From NCBI GenBank assembly GCA_007692755.1, contig REBL01000196.1, forward strand, positions 1-33,179: 33,179 nucleotides of DNA. The letters are read 5' to 3'. A program made the position numbers and the translations under genes. The notes under the pieces are model-generated. The model made no database searches, was not told the DNA's origin, and saw only the letters and a list, made by a program, of their open reading frames with translations. The stretch's first letter is position 1, and each line of letters starts with the position of its first letter. This document shows positions 24,233 to 33,160 of the stretch, in pieces. Origin of the DNA: Nodularia sp. (in: cyanobacteria). GTDB taxonomy: Bacteria > Cyanobacteriota > Cyanobacteriia > Cyanobacteriales > Nostocaceae.

Positions 24233-24832
24233 TTACTCGTCTTCATCTTCGTCCTCGTCTAAGTCGTCATCAAGTTCGTCGTCTAAATCGTCAAGTTCTT
24301 CAAGTTCTTCCTCTTCTTGTTCTTGGAAAGAGTTGCGACGTTCCAGAGATGCGCGGTTAAACTCCACTAAATCCGCTATTGCTTGCTCAGGATCACTGCT
24401 GATAGTGTCGTATAGCATACTCATAAAGATTGCTACTACTTCTGGTGAATATTTGAGTGCATCCGGTTGTCCAAACAATTTAGTAAATAATTTGGTGTTC
24501 CACTTCTGCCAATCAAACTTTTTGTTACCACCTTTCTTTTTGACTTGGGCTGCAATATCAAGTCCGAGTTTTTCACGGGCTGCATGACCAATTTTGGTAG
24601 AAACACGGGAATCACGTAGTTGGAGTTTAACTCCGTATTCCTTGAAAATTAGGTTCCGCAGTTCTTTCAATAATGCTAACGCTTCTTGCTGTGGTGAAAC
24701 ATTTGCAACTTTTGATTTTGTGGCAGCAGTTGTGCTATTTGCTTTGACTGAGCCTCTACCATTAGCTGCATGACGAGTATTGTTGTTAGCACGAGTTTTG
24801 CTTATTCCTTCGGTTCGCTTCGCAATTGCCAT
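24233..24832 (-). CDS. hypothetical protein with long acidic tail, paralogue of the previous gene
   Basis: A 199-aa protein from the ATG at 24832, which has AAGGA nine bases before it; an ATG at 24904 adds 24 residues without a good site. The first 50 residues are a disordered basic, Ala/Ser/Thr/Asn-rich stretch, not unlike histone-type tails. A helical core carries FDWQKWNTKLFTKLF at about residues 100-114. The last 35 or so residues are almost wholly Glu and Asp, interrupted by Leu. The core motif and acidic tail are shared with the gene at 23610-24029. Function unknown. The divergent AAA+ gene starts 321 nt away and may be co-regulated. Confidence 0.6.
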   Translation of the reverse strand: MAIAKRTEGISKTRANNNTRHAANGRGSVKANSTTAATKSKVANVSPQQEALALLKELRNLIFKEYGVKLQLRDSRVSTKIGHAAREKLGLDIAAQVKKKGGNKKFDWQKWNTKLFTKLFGQPDALKYSPEVVAIFMSMLYDTISSDPEQAIADLVEFNRASLERRNSFQEQEEEELEELDDLDDELDDDLDEDEDEDE

Positions 24833-25153
24833 TTCAGAAATTCCTTTCTTAACTGAATTTTTCACTTCCTTGCCGCAATCGCGGCTTTCACATCCACTTC
24901 CCATTTCCTACTCATTGATTGAAATAAACCAGAATTTTGGTTGATTTTTCTTGTTATATATAGAAGCAAGAGTATAAGGTAATACTTATGTATTTTTTTT
25001 GCATCACTCGGTGTTTTCACAGCAGTAAATATGCTAAATATTGTGATTAAAAATGAAATTTAGCCATGAGGTTAGTGATCATTAACCGTATGGTTAAAGC
25101 ATCAGTGATAAATTTGCTTTAAAACCGAAAAATAAGTTATTCAAGTCAGAATT
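24833..25153. promoter_or_regulatory. divergent intergenic region with an 18-bp operator-like palindrome
   Basis: 321 nt with no gene between two divergent starts. GGTTAGTGATCATTAACC at 25070-25087 is a palindrome with one mismatched pair, and an extra half-site GGTTAA lies at 25092-25097. A regulator dimer plus a neighbouring monomer could bind here, about 70 nt before the AAA+ gene. Confidence 0.4.
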
Positions 25154-26737
25154 ATGAAATTGACAGACTGGCCGGCTCTGGCTGACCAAAATACTGCACT
25201 TGTAGCCTTGGAGTATCATACGCCTGACAGAATGCAGATATTACAGCAATTTTACCATTGGGGTGAGGAGCGGTCTTTGTCTGTTTTTGTCTGGAATCCT
25301 GGTTACTGTGGATTACAGCAATTAATTCAGTATCAAGAGCAGTATATTCTACAACCAACTAATAGGGGTAAAAATGGAGATATTATTCAGTATCTTCTAG
25401 AGGAATATCAACCTGGTATTTATTTACTGGAAGGATTGCTAAATCAGGGTGATGGTAATAAAATTAGTAACAAACGTGCCTATCAACTACTTAATAGCTG
25501 TCATCAAGCTCTCTGGAATCAGCAACGTCATTACTGGGTGTTATTGGAGACTTATGTTCAACTACCACTAGAATTACAGCCTTTTATTCCTGTATTATCT
25601 CACCCACTTCCAGACCAACAGCAAGTGCAGATGGTTGTGCAGCAGTTTTGTGATACCTGGGTTGAGCGTAGTAATTATCGCTATTCTTGGTTAAAGACAA
25701 CAGAAAAAACCGCAGCGCTGCAATTGTTATTTCGCGCCTGTCAGGGTTTACCCATTGGTGAGATAAATATGCTACTACAGCAATGTCTCGGTTGTGCAGA
25801 GCAACTTGAGGAAATGGTGCAATTAGTGCTGGAGCATAAAGTTAACAAATTGCGGGGGCGGGGTTTAGAGTATATTGCTCAACCTGATGTACCTTTAGCC
25901 GGGGGATTTGATTTACTGGAAAAAAGATGGGAAACTATTACCTGTTTGCTGCAACCAAAAGCACAAGCATACAGTTTGAAGTTTCCTACGGGGATGCTGT
26001 TATGGGGTCCACCGGGTACGGGTAAAAGTCTCTCTGCCAAATTAGCCGCGCAGAAAATGGGATTACCACTGTTAGCTGCTAATTGGGGTGTATTATTGGG
26101 TAGTCCTGATCCCGACAGAGCATTAAAGGAATTTATTGCTTTGGTAACATCCTTGGCTCCTTGTGTACTTTACTGGGATGATTTTGATAAGGGATTTGCA
26201 GGTTGGGACTCTAATGCAGATGGTGGTGTATCACGACGGTTATCAGCTGCTTTATTAACTTGGATGCAAGAGCATCAAGAGCCAGTTTATACCATCGCCA
26301 CTGTTAACCGTTTAGAAATGTTACCTGCGGAATTAGTTCGCCGTTTTGATGATATCTTTTTTGTGGACTTACCCCATGAAGGGGCTAGATATGAAGTATT
26401 CAATCTACATCTAGCCAAGTTTTTTCCCGCTTTTCGAGACTACAACTCACCTTGGAATGATGACCAATGGCGGAGATTGTTGGCTGAATATCGTATTTGC
26501 ACTCCGGCAGAAATTGGTAATGCAGTCCGTCGTTGTGCTGAGGCAGCTTTTTACCAGGGTAGACCAGGGCAGGTTGAGTTTGAAGATTTGCTACAACAAC
26601 GACAAGAGTTTACACCAGCTATGGAGCGAGAGTCGGAACAAATTCAGGCTATTCGCAATCAGGCTATTTATGCTCAACCTGTGGCTAGTCAGGATGTTTC
26701 TCGCTTTGCTGCTCAACATCAAGAGTTGTTTGAATGA
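25154..26737 (+). CDS. AAA+ ATPase (FtsH/CDC48-like module) with unknown N-terminal region
   Basis: A 527-aa protein. The N-terminal 230 residues are a helical, Gln-rich region I do not recognise. The C-terminal half is a single AAA+ module with Walker A GPPGTGKS at 285-292 and Walker B CVLYWDDFDK at 337-346. The Walker B acids are Asp-Asp where Asp-Glu is usual. A sensor-1-like TVNR and arginine-finger candidates in ELVRRFDDIFFVDLP follow, the order seen in FtsH- and CDC48-type AAA+ proteins. There is no membrane segment or protease motif, so it is more likely a remodelling ATPase. It stands alone after the divergent acidic-tail gene. Confidence 0.7.
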   Translation: MKLTDWPALADQNTALVALEYHTPDRMQILQQFYHWGEERSLSVFVWNPGYCGLQQLIQYQEQYILQPTNRGKNGDIIQYLLEEYQPGIYLLEGLLNQGDGNKISNKRAYQLLNSCHQALWNQQRHYWVLLETYVQLPLELQPFIPVLSHPLPDQQQVQMVVQQFCDTWVERSNYRYSWLKTTEKTAALQLLFRACQGLPIGEINMLLQQCLGCAEQLEEMVQLVLEHKVNKLRGRGLEYIAQPDVPLAGGFDLLEKRWETITCLLQPKAQAYSLKFPTGMLLWGPPGTGKSLSAKLAAQKMGLPLLAANWGVLLGSPDPDRALKEFIALVTSLAPCVLYWDDFDKGFAGWDSNADGGVSRRLSAALLTWMQEHQEPVYTIATVNRLEMLPAELVRRFDDIFFVDLPHEGARYEVFNLHLAKFFPAFRDYNSPWNDDQWRRLLAEYRICTPAEIGNAVRRCAEAAFYQGRPGQVEFEDLLQQRQEFTPAMERESEQIQAIRNQAIYAQPVASQDVSRFAAQHQELFE

Positions 26738-26931
26738 TACAAACTCAATACCAAGTACAAAGCATCACCTGTGCAAACATTCAGTGACCTTTTGTTGAAT
26801 TGATTTTACGCATTTTGTTAATTCTCATACTAAGTGGCAGAAAAGGCTGAAAGAAAACTTAGGGATTGACCATAAATTCTGATAAATTAGACTAAGATTA
26901 AATAGCTAAATAAGCAGTTAACCCCCTTGTC

Positions 26932-27291
26932 ATGAATCCCTACGCTATCCTCAGTCAGACCGAACATCAGCGTGTTAGTGATGGCATGACCCGACCCTTG
27001 CTTGAAAATTGCGAGACTGCCTCACATATTCTTATTTTAGTCTGGCCACAACTCGGTGATTTCGACAGTCTCGAATATGCGTGGTGGTTACAGCGCGAAG
27101 CTAAAAAATGGCCTGATGAAAAACTCGCTATTCGTGCAGTGGGAATTGGAAACCGCACTTCTGGAGTAAAATTCTGTGAATATACAGGATTTTCGCCTGA
27201 GAATTTATTTGTTGAACCGAATGCAGAACTACATCGCCAACTCAATCTCTATTCAGGTCTGAATCTTTCTCTACCTGGACTTTCTGTGTCT
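26932..27291 (+). pseudogene. AhpC/TSA-like (peroxiredoxin-like) gene, 3' part lost to Tn3 insertion
   Basis: An ATG at 26932 opens a frame that runs to 27375, but only about the first 120 residues look like the cyanobacterial AhpC/TSA-like family (ILVWPQLGDFDSLEYAW, AVGIGNRTSG, FVEPNAELHRQL, GLNLSLPGLSV). After that the sequence turns into unrelated residues exactly where a Tn3-type terminal repeat begins (27292). The natural protein would continue for roughly another 70-120 residues. No redox Cys pair is seen in the retained part. The rest of the gene, if present, would lie beyond the far end of the transposon, outside the window. Confidence 0.7.
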
Positions 27292-27329
27292 GGCATCACC
27301 GTGCCAAAACGGGAAAATTGTACGCTAAG
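27292..27329 (+). repeat. Tn3-type left terminal inverted repeat
   Basis: Begins GGCATCACC and ends AAAATTGTACGCTAAG, matching the inner part of Tn21/Tn501-type ends. It starts right where AhpC-like coding similarity stops. The outermost GGGG of many Tn3 ends is not seen, and the partner end is outside the window. Confidence 0.6.
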
Positions 27330-27534
27330 GCTGAAACTATTGCAGGACAACGGTTTCAGAACCAAAATAAAATGATTAACTAATACCTGTATAATAAGCA
27401 ACTGGAAGATAGTTTACCCTCATTCTCTTGGTGCAAAGTAGTATGTATTCCCTGTCCCATAAATTTCATCCCCGTCAAAAGTATTGATGATGACTGGAAA
27501 AATTAAGTTAATTACCAAATTTATTCGCAAAAAC

Positions 27535-28767
27535 TAGTGGTCTGTCAATTTTCTATTTGTGGATAAAGACGCTTGAGACGGATACGGGCATCGGCTGTTG
27601 TAAACTGCCAATCTACAGACTTTTGCGAATGATTACGCTGAGTGTACCAAGCCGTTGTTTCTTGTTCTAAAATTTCGCGATCTGGAATCCGACGAGCTAG
27701 GCATTGTCGAGTCATTGCGGACAGTTCGTTTTCAGCGATATTGAGCCAACTTCCATGTTTGGGAGTGTGGTGAATTTCCAAACGTTCGACCAAAGAACGA
27801 GCAGTAGACGGCTCAAATGCAAGATAAAGTGAGGCAAGTTTGTGAGTATTTAGCTGGTCACACACTAAAATTACTTTTTCGCTCTGGGCATAGTCGTTGT
27901 CGAGTAAGTGCTGAATTTCTGTGGCCCAGTCAACAGCCGTTCTACGTTCACTGACAACTGTTTTGCGCCAGCCAGACAACGGTTCTGTAAACATAAAGAT
28001 ATTGGCTGTTCCATTACGTTCATATTCGTAATCAAACGACTCTGGCTGTCCAGGTTTGGCTGGCAGAGGAATGCGGGTTTCTTTGACTAATTGCACAGGT
28101 TGCTCATCCATACAAATAACTGGATGCTTGGGATCATAGGGCAGGTGATAAACCTCCAAAACATCTTCCATGTGAGAAACAAATTCGGCACTCTGTTCTG
28201 GTGGAATTACATACATCTGTCGCAGATGGGGTTTGAGTGCGTTTTTTTTAGCACTTGGCGCACGGTTTCGTGACTAATTGCTGGCACAATTTCTAACTCG
28301 ACTGCCTTATCGGCTAGGAGTCGCAATGTCCAACGTACCTGTCCCGCCGGTGGTTCTCCGCAACGCAAGGCGATCAGTTTTGCTTCTGTCTCTCCATCAA
28401 TGACCTGTTGACGAGGTGGCATTTTGCTGGGTTTGCGGTTTAAAGCTGACTCTAGACCTTCATTGACTAATCGTTCCCTGATATTTGCAACTGTGTTACG
28501 GTGGCAACTAAAGGCGGCGGCCGCTTCGGAGTCCCTCCATCCCTGTCCATTGACATCAATATTTAACAGAATATTGGCGTGCTTAATTTTGTAAGCCGCC
28601 GCTTTGCCGATGGATACCAAATCTTTTAGGGTCTGCCGTTCCTCTTGGCTTAACCGGACAATATAGTTCTTGAGCATGATCAATTATGAGGATATCTGGT
28701 CAGGTTTACAGTTAATAGCCTCTCTATTTTCCCTCAAACCCACAATTTTTAGCTTGACAGACCACTA
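27535..28767 (-). mobile_element. IS630-family insertion sequence with TA target duplication
   Basis: Perfect 14-bp inverted ends TAGTGGTCTGTCAA (27535-27548) and TTGACAGACCACTA (28754-28767), each beginning with the TA dinucleotide typical of IS630/Tc1 target duplication. It encloses a transposase split between two frames. It entered the 3' end of the tyrosine recombinase gene, replacing that protein's last residues. Confidence 0.85.
27545..28683 (-). CDS. IS630-family transposase, two frames joined by -1 frameshift
   Basis: The first frame (28207-28683, 158 aa) holds the helix-turn-helix region (SEAAAAFSCHRNTVANIRERL). The second (27545-28216, 223 aa) holds the DDE domain: Asp in ICMDEQP, Asp in VILVCDQLNTH, Glu in NIAENELSAM. 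A run of eight A on the coding strand (plus-strand T 28242-28249) lies at the overlap; a slip of -1 there joins KK to NALKPH and leads straight into the second frame. This looks like programmed frameshifting and not decay, since no other stop interrupts either part. The fused product of about 340 aa is normal for the family. Confidence 0.85.
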
Positions 28768-29648
28768 GGCAGACTATTAAACGCCTGATGTGCTACTTGT
28801 TCTGCCCGTTGTGGCGTTACTTTTTGATACCGTAACGTTGTCTGAATGCTCTCATGTCCCATCAATGCCCTAAGTTCTTCAATTCCCATCAATCCCACCC
28901 GTTCTGTTGCAAAAGTATGCCGTAGATCATGAAGTCTTACCCCCTGAAGTTCGGTTGCATTCCCAATCAAACTTGTCCAGGATTTATGAGCCATCCGATA
29001 CGAAAGCCGCGAGACAACAAAAGTTTTGGGCTGTTGAGCAGTAAACAAGGCTGAATGGGTTGGATATCTGTAATACTTCAAGTAATTATTTAGACTCCAT
29101 TGTGCTACTTCACTGTAAAAACACCAGCGTTGCTTGTTACCCTTACCAACCACCTGAAATTTTCTGGCTTTGCAATCAATTTGCTCCAAATTTAGAGCCA
29201 GTACCTCAGCAATCCTAGCACCACTACTATGTAACAAACGCACCAACGCAGACAACCGCGCATCTTTTTTGATAACATGATACAAAATACTTAATTGATT
29301 AGGCGTAAGATAGCGCACAGCCTCAAGTTTCGCGTGTTCTCCTCGTTCTCTGTTCGGCTTGCGTCTTGTTAGTCCAGCCACCGGATTAGATTTGAGATAT
29401 TCCATATCCACAGCAAAATTGAACAAAGCCGTAATTACAGCTTGATGACGGTGGTGGGTAGTATAAGAAACATCAGTTAAACGATTGAGATATTCCCACA
29501 AAACTTGTCTACTGATGCTTTCTACTGACCATCGGCCGTACTCAGAGAGCAACGGGATTAAGGTAGACTGATAGGAACGCAGAGTACTCTGAGCTAATCC
29601 CGGTCGTTCTAAAAACGCAGTGGCTAAAGACGCTAAAGTAATCATCAC
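28749..29648 (-). CDS. tyrosine recombinase, probable TnpI-type resolvase of the Tn3 element
   Basis: A 299-aa protein with an N-terminal SAM-like core-binding domain (residues 5-95) and a C-terminal catalytic domain. Catalytic residues are Arg145 (SGARIAEVL), His240-x2-Arg243 (HDLRHTFAT), His265 (LMGHESIQTT) and Tyr274 (LRYQKV). All are intact. The last five or so residues (SGLSS) and the stop come from the inserted IS630 end, which should not harm catalysis. Tn3 elements that lack a serine resolvase use such enzymes to resolve cointegrates. It is divergent from the XRE gene with 83 nt between starts, where a resolution site could lie. A phage-type integrase is the alternative. Confidence 0.8.
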   Translation of the reverse strand: MMITLASLATAFLERPGLAQSTLRSYQSTLIPLLSEYGRWSVESISRQVLWEYLNRLTDVSYTTHHRHQAVITALFNFAVDMEYLKSNPVAGLTRRKPNRERGEHAKLEAVRYLTPNQLSILYHVIKKDARLSALVRLLHSSGARIAEVLALNLEQIDCKARKFQVVGKGNKQRWCFYSEVAQWSLNNYLKYYRYPTHSALFTAQQPKTFVVSRLSYRMAHKSWTSLIGNATELQGVRLHDLRHTFATERVGLMGIEELRALMGHESIQTTLRYQKVTPQRAEQVAHQAFNSLPSGLSS

Positions 29649-29731
29649 TTTTTTTAGACTTTTGACAATTTATTGCCTAAAAGTGTAGATGTTAAAATAT
29701 CATTAATAAATACATTTTTAGATATATTTTT
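29649..29731. promoter_or_regulatory. divergent promoter region, possible internal resolution site
   Basis: An AT-rich 83-nt gap between the recombinase and XRE starts. Loose inverted arms (ACTTTTTTTAG near 29648 and CTAAAAGTG near 29678) could be recombinase binding sites, as in TnpI elements. The repeats are imperfect, so this is tentative. Confidence 0.3.
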
Positions 29732-30193
29732 ATGGTGGTAGCAGAACAAGATCCGCTTCCCAAAGGGGATGAAGCCCTAGCTGATTACGTCCACAGATTG
29801 CGAATCAAGCAGAACTTAACCCAAAAAGAGTTGAGCTTAAAAGCACAAATACACATCCAGACCATCCGCAAAATAGAAGGTGGGCAAACTTCTCGACTTA
29901 ATCAAAAAGCTAAAAGCGGTTTAGCTTCTGCCTTGGGGATACCACCGGATTACTTAGATGCAGCAGCGAAAAAAGTCCCCCTAGAGACAATAACTACATT
30001 CAAGTTTTGCCCTAAATGTTGGACTCCAGGGACTACCCCTGATCAAATGTGGACTGATTTACGGTCGAAATATTGCTTTGCTTGTGGTACAGGTTTACGA
30101 AATCGTTGTATTAGTTGTAACGAACCAATTATGTCACTGAAATTCAAATTTTGCCCTTACTGTGGTGCAAATTATAAACTTCCTTCCAACTAA
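29732..30193 (+). CDS. XRE-family regulator with double zinc ribbon
   Basis: A 153-aa protein. Residues 16-75 are an XRE helix-turn-helix (LRIKQNLTQKELSLKAQIH, TIRKIEGGQTS). The rest carries four CxxC pairs at Cys93/96, 115/118, 126/129 and 141/144, forming two zinc ribbons. This suits a DNA-binding regulator with a zinc-stabilised second domain. It is divergent from the recombinase and 97 nt before tnpA on the same strand, so it probably controls one or both transposition genes. No transposon-linked relative is recalled for certain. Confidence 0.75.
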   Translation: MVVAEQDPLPKGDEALADYVHRLRIKQNLTQKELSLKAQIHIQTIRKIEGGQTSRLNQKAKSGLASALGIPPDYLDAAAKKVPLETITTFKFCPKCWTPGTTPDQMWTDLRSKYCFACGTGLRNRCISCNEPIMSLKFKFCPYCGANYKLPSN

Positions 30194-30289
30194 TTCATAG
30201 AGGATTGGGTTTTAATATTTTGATTTTCCCCAATCATTCATCCCTAGATCACAATAATTTTTCTTTCTCTAAATCTACAGGTAATCTAA

Positions 30290-33160
30290 TTGGCAACTCG
30301 TGAATTTTTATCCCCAGTACAGCGATTACAATTTACGGAAATTCCTAATTCTATAACTATAAGAGACATAGCTCGTTATTATACCTTTAGTAACGATGAA
30401 CTCAAAGTTATTAAAGAGCGTCGTAGACCACATAATCGTCTTGGTTTCGCAGTACAGTTGTGTTACTTACGCTTTCCCGGTCGGGTTTGGAGTTTGGGAG
30501 AAATAGTCCCGGAATCTGTATTGTTTTATATTGCATCTCAATTAAAACTTGACCCAACAATCATGACTGAGTATTCCCAAAGGGATACCACCCGACGTGA
30601 ACATTTGGCAGAAATTCAAAATAACTTTGGATTTCATACTTTTAATATATCTACATACAAGCAACTCTCAAAATGGTTGTTACCTTTTGCCATCTCTTCA
30701 GATAAAGGGATGGCACTTGTAGGAGCATTAATTGATGAAATGCGCTTGCGTCAAATTATTATTCCCGCTATTTCTACAGTAGAACGTTTAGCTTGGGAAG
30801 TCAGACATCGCGCTCAAAAATTAGTATGTCTAGAGTTGACTAAAAATTTAACCACCTTACAAAAAACAGCACTGGATAAGTTATTAGTTGTCGAGACTGA
30901 TAAAAAGCTAACTGATTTAATTTGGCTGCGTCAACCACCAGGTCAAGCTAATCCGAGAAACTTTTTAAAAGTTGTAGAAAAACTAGAGTTTATTCGTCAT
31001 CTCCATCTTGATTCTGGATGTTTGAAACGAGTACACCAAAATCGGCTACTGCAATTTACCAAAACTGGGGCAAAGTCTACACCTGCTCACCTGTCTAGGT
31101 TAGATGAATTGAGACGTTATGCTATTTTAGTGGCTTTTCTGATTGAATGGAGTGCGTCATTGGTTGATTATGCCATAGAGATGCACGATAAAATGATGGG
31201 GAAATTGTTTAACAAAAGTGAGCATCAGCATGGCGATAAGTTTCAACGTGATGGCAAAGCAATTAATGAGAAAGTACGATTGTATGCTCAAGTGGGAACG
31301 GCGTTAATTGCCGCTAGAAATGAGTTAATTGATGCCTATCAAGCAATTGAATCAATATTGGATTGGGAGAAATTTATTAGTAGTGTGGCTGAAGCTGAAA
31401 AGTTAGCTAGGCCCGCAGAGTTTGATTATCTGGAACTGCTTGATAACCGTTATTCACAGTTGCGAAGATATACACCCAAGTTGTTGGAGGTGTTTGAATT
31501 CAAAGCTACATCTGCCAGTTTACCAGTGATAAAAGCTTTGGAGGTAATTAAAGAGTTAAACATCTCAGGTGGTCGAAAAGTACCGGAATCTACGGATATT
31601 AGTTTTGTGAAACCTCGTTGGTTAAAATATGTAATGAAGGGCGATACTATTGACCGTCACTATTATGAGATGTGTGCTTTGTCTGAGTTACGCAGTGGTT
31701 TACGTTCTGGGGATATTTGGGTAGCAGGTTCTCGTCAGTTCCAAGATTTTAATGATTATCTGTTAACGGATAGTGCATGGCAGTTAATGCGTTCTGCTCA
31801 GACAATACCTGTGGCAGTGACGACAGATTTTACTACCTATATTGAACAACGCTCACAGGAATTGACGGAACAATTAGCAATTGTTTCTTCTTTGATGGCT
31901 GAGGATAAATTGGTTGATGTCAGAATAGAAAATGAGCGGTTAATTATTACTCCTCTCACCAATTCTGTACCGAAAGAGGTTGATGCTTTTAGTAGAAAAG
32001 TCTCTAGTTTATTACCGAGAATAAAGCTGACTGATTTGTTGGTGGAGGTTGATTCTTGGACGCATTTTACTAAGCATTTTACGCATTTACATTTAGGATC
32101 TGAAGTAGAAGATAAGGTTGTTTTGTTAAGTGCGCTGCTTGCTGATGGAATTAATCTGGGTTTAACGCGCATGGCAGATGCTACTCAAGGAATGTCTTTT
32201 GAGCGTTTAGCTTGGGTGGCTGATTGGTATATTCGAGATGAGACTTATTCTCAGGCTTTAGCAGAAGTGGTAAATTTCCACACCCAAGTTCCTTTTGCTG
32301 CTTATTGGGGTGATGGGACTACTTCTTCGTCTGATGGTCAGCGTTTTAAAGCTGGTGGACATCGCAGTTTTAATGAAGAGATTAATGCTAAATATGGTAA
32401 GGATAGAAGCGTGATTTTTTACACGCATATTTCTGACCAATATGTGCCTTTTCATGTCAAGGTGATTAATGCGACGGTCAGGGATGCTAGTTATGTTTTA
32501 GATGGTTTGCTGTATCATGAGAGTGATTTGCAGATTCAGGAGCATTACACTGATACCAGAGGCTATACTGAGCAGGTGTTTGCGATGTGCCATCTGTTGG
32601 GATTTAGATTTGCCCCACGAATGCGCGATTTACCTGATAAGAAGTTGTATACTTTTGAGTCTACTTCTTCCGATGAAGTTTTGTCACCTCTGTTAGGTGG
32701 CAAGATTAATGTGAAGTTGATTGAGGAGTCTTGGGATGAGATTCTCCGGCTTGCTAGTTCAATTCGCACGGGGACGGTCACGGCTTCTTTGATGTTGCGG
32801 AAATTGGCTTCTTATCCTCGTCAAAATCGGTTGGCTTTGGCTTTGCGAGAGTTGGGGAGAATTGAGAGGACTTTGTTTACTTTGGAATGGTTGCAGAGTC
32901 CTGAGTTACGACGACGAGCGACTGCGGGGCTAAATAAGGGTGAGGCGAAACATACTCTCAAAAGGGCGGTGTTTTTTAATCGTCTGGGTGAGGTGCGCGA
33001 TCGCTCTTATGAAGACCAATTTTATCGTGCCAGTGGGTTGAATTTGGTGATTGCGGCGATAGTTCTCTGGAATACAGTGTACTTAGAAAAAGCTGTTGAG
33101 CATTTGAAACAACAGGGCATGGATCCCACATTCCGCACCTTCAACTGTCACAAGCGGTAA
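30290..33160 (+). CDS. tnpA: Tn3-family transposase TnpA, C-terminus altered
   Basis: A 956-aa protein from a TTG at 30290; no nearby ATG gives a better N-terminus, and the family usually begins with such a segment. The DDE residues are present: Asp619 (LLADGINLGLTRMA), Asp682 (TTSSSDGQRF) and Glu859 (GRIERTLF). Up to EKAVEHLKQQGMD it follows the Tn3 pattern. After that the expected ending, which normally includes a SPLGWEHINL-type stretch, is missing and ten or so unrelated residues (PTFRTFNCHKR) lead to a stop. The transposase may be inactive or impaired. A further insertion or deletion near 33121 is the likely cause. Confidence 0.8.
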   Translation: MATREFLSPVQRLQFTEIPNSITIRDIARYYTFSNDELKVIKERRRPHNRLGFAVQLCYLRFPGRVWSLGEIVPESVLFYIASQLKLDPTIMTEYSQRDTTRREHLAEIQNNFGFHTFNISTYKQLSKWLLPFAISSDKGMALVGALIDEMRLRQIIIPAISTVERLAWEVRHRAQKLVCLELTKNLTTLQKTALDKLLVVETDKKLTDLIWLRQPPGQANPRNFLKVVEKLEFIRHLHLDSGCLKRVHQNRLLQFTKTGAKSTPAHLSRLDELRRYAILVAFLIEWSASLVDYAIEMHDKMMGKLFNKSEHQHGDKFQRDGKAINEKVRLYAQVGTALIAARNELIDAYQAIESILDWEKFISSVAEAEKLARPAEFDYLELLDNRYSQLRRYTPKLLEVFEFKATSASLPVIKALEVIKELNISGGRKVPESTDISFVKPRWLKYVMKGDTIDRHYYEMCALSELRSGLRSGDIWVAGSRQFQDFNDYLLTDSAWQLMRSAQTIPVAVTTDFTTYIEQRSQELTEQLAIVSSLMAEDKLVDVRIENERLIITPLTNSVPKEVDAFSRKVSSLLPRIKLTDLLVEVDSWTHFTKHFTHLHLGSEVEDKVVLLSALLADGINLGLTRMADATQGMSFERLAWVADWYIRDETYSQALAEVVNFHTQVPFAAYWGDGTTSSSDGQRFKAGGHRSFNEEINAKYGKDRSVIFYTHISDQYVPFHVKVINATVRDASYVLDGLLYHESDLQIQEHYTDTRGYTEQVFAMCHLLGFRFAPRMRDLPDKKLYTFESTSSDEVLSPLLGGKINVKLIEESWDEILRLASSIRTGTVTASLMLRKLASYPRQNRLALALRELGRIERTLFTLEWLQSPELRRRATAGLNKGEAKHTLKRAVFFNRLGEVRDRSYEDQFYRASGLNLVIAAIVLWNTVYLEKAVEHLKQQGMDPTFRTFNCHKR

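Noticed and set aside
27292..27375. Real C-terminus of the AhpC-like protein
   Set aside because: The residues here are encoded by the Tn3 terminal repeat and lose all resemblance to the family.
28207..28683. Independent helix-turn-helix regulator
   Set aside because: It is the N-terminal half of the IS630 transposase, joined to the catalytic half by a slip at the A8 run.
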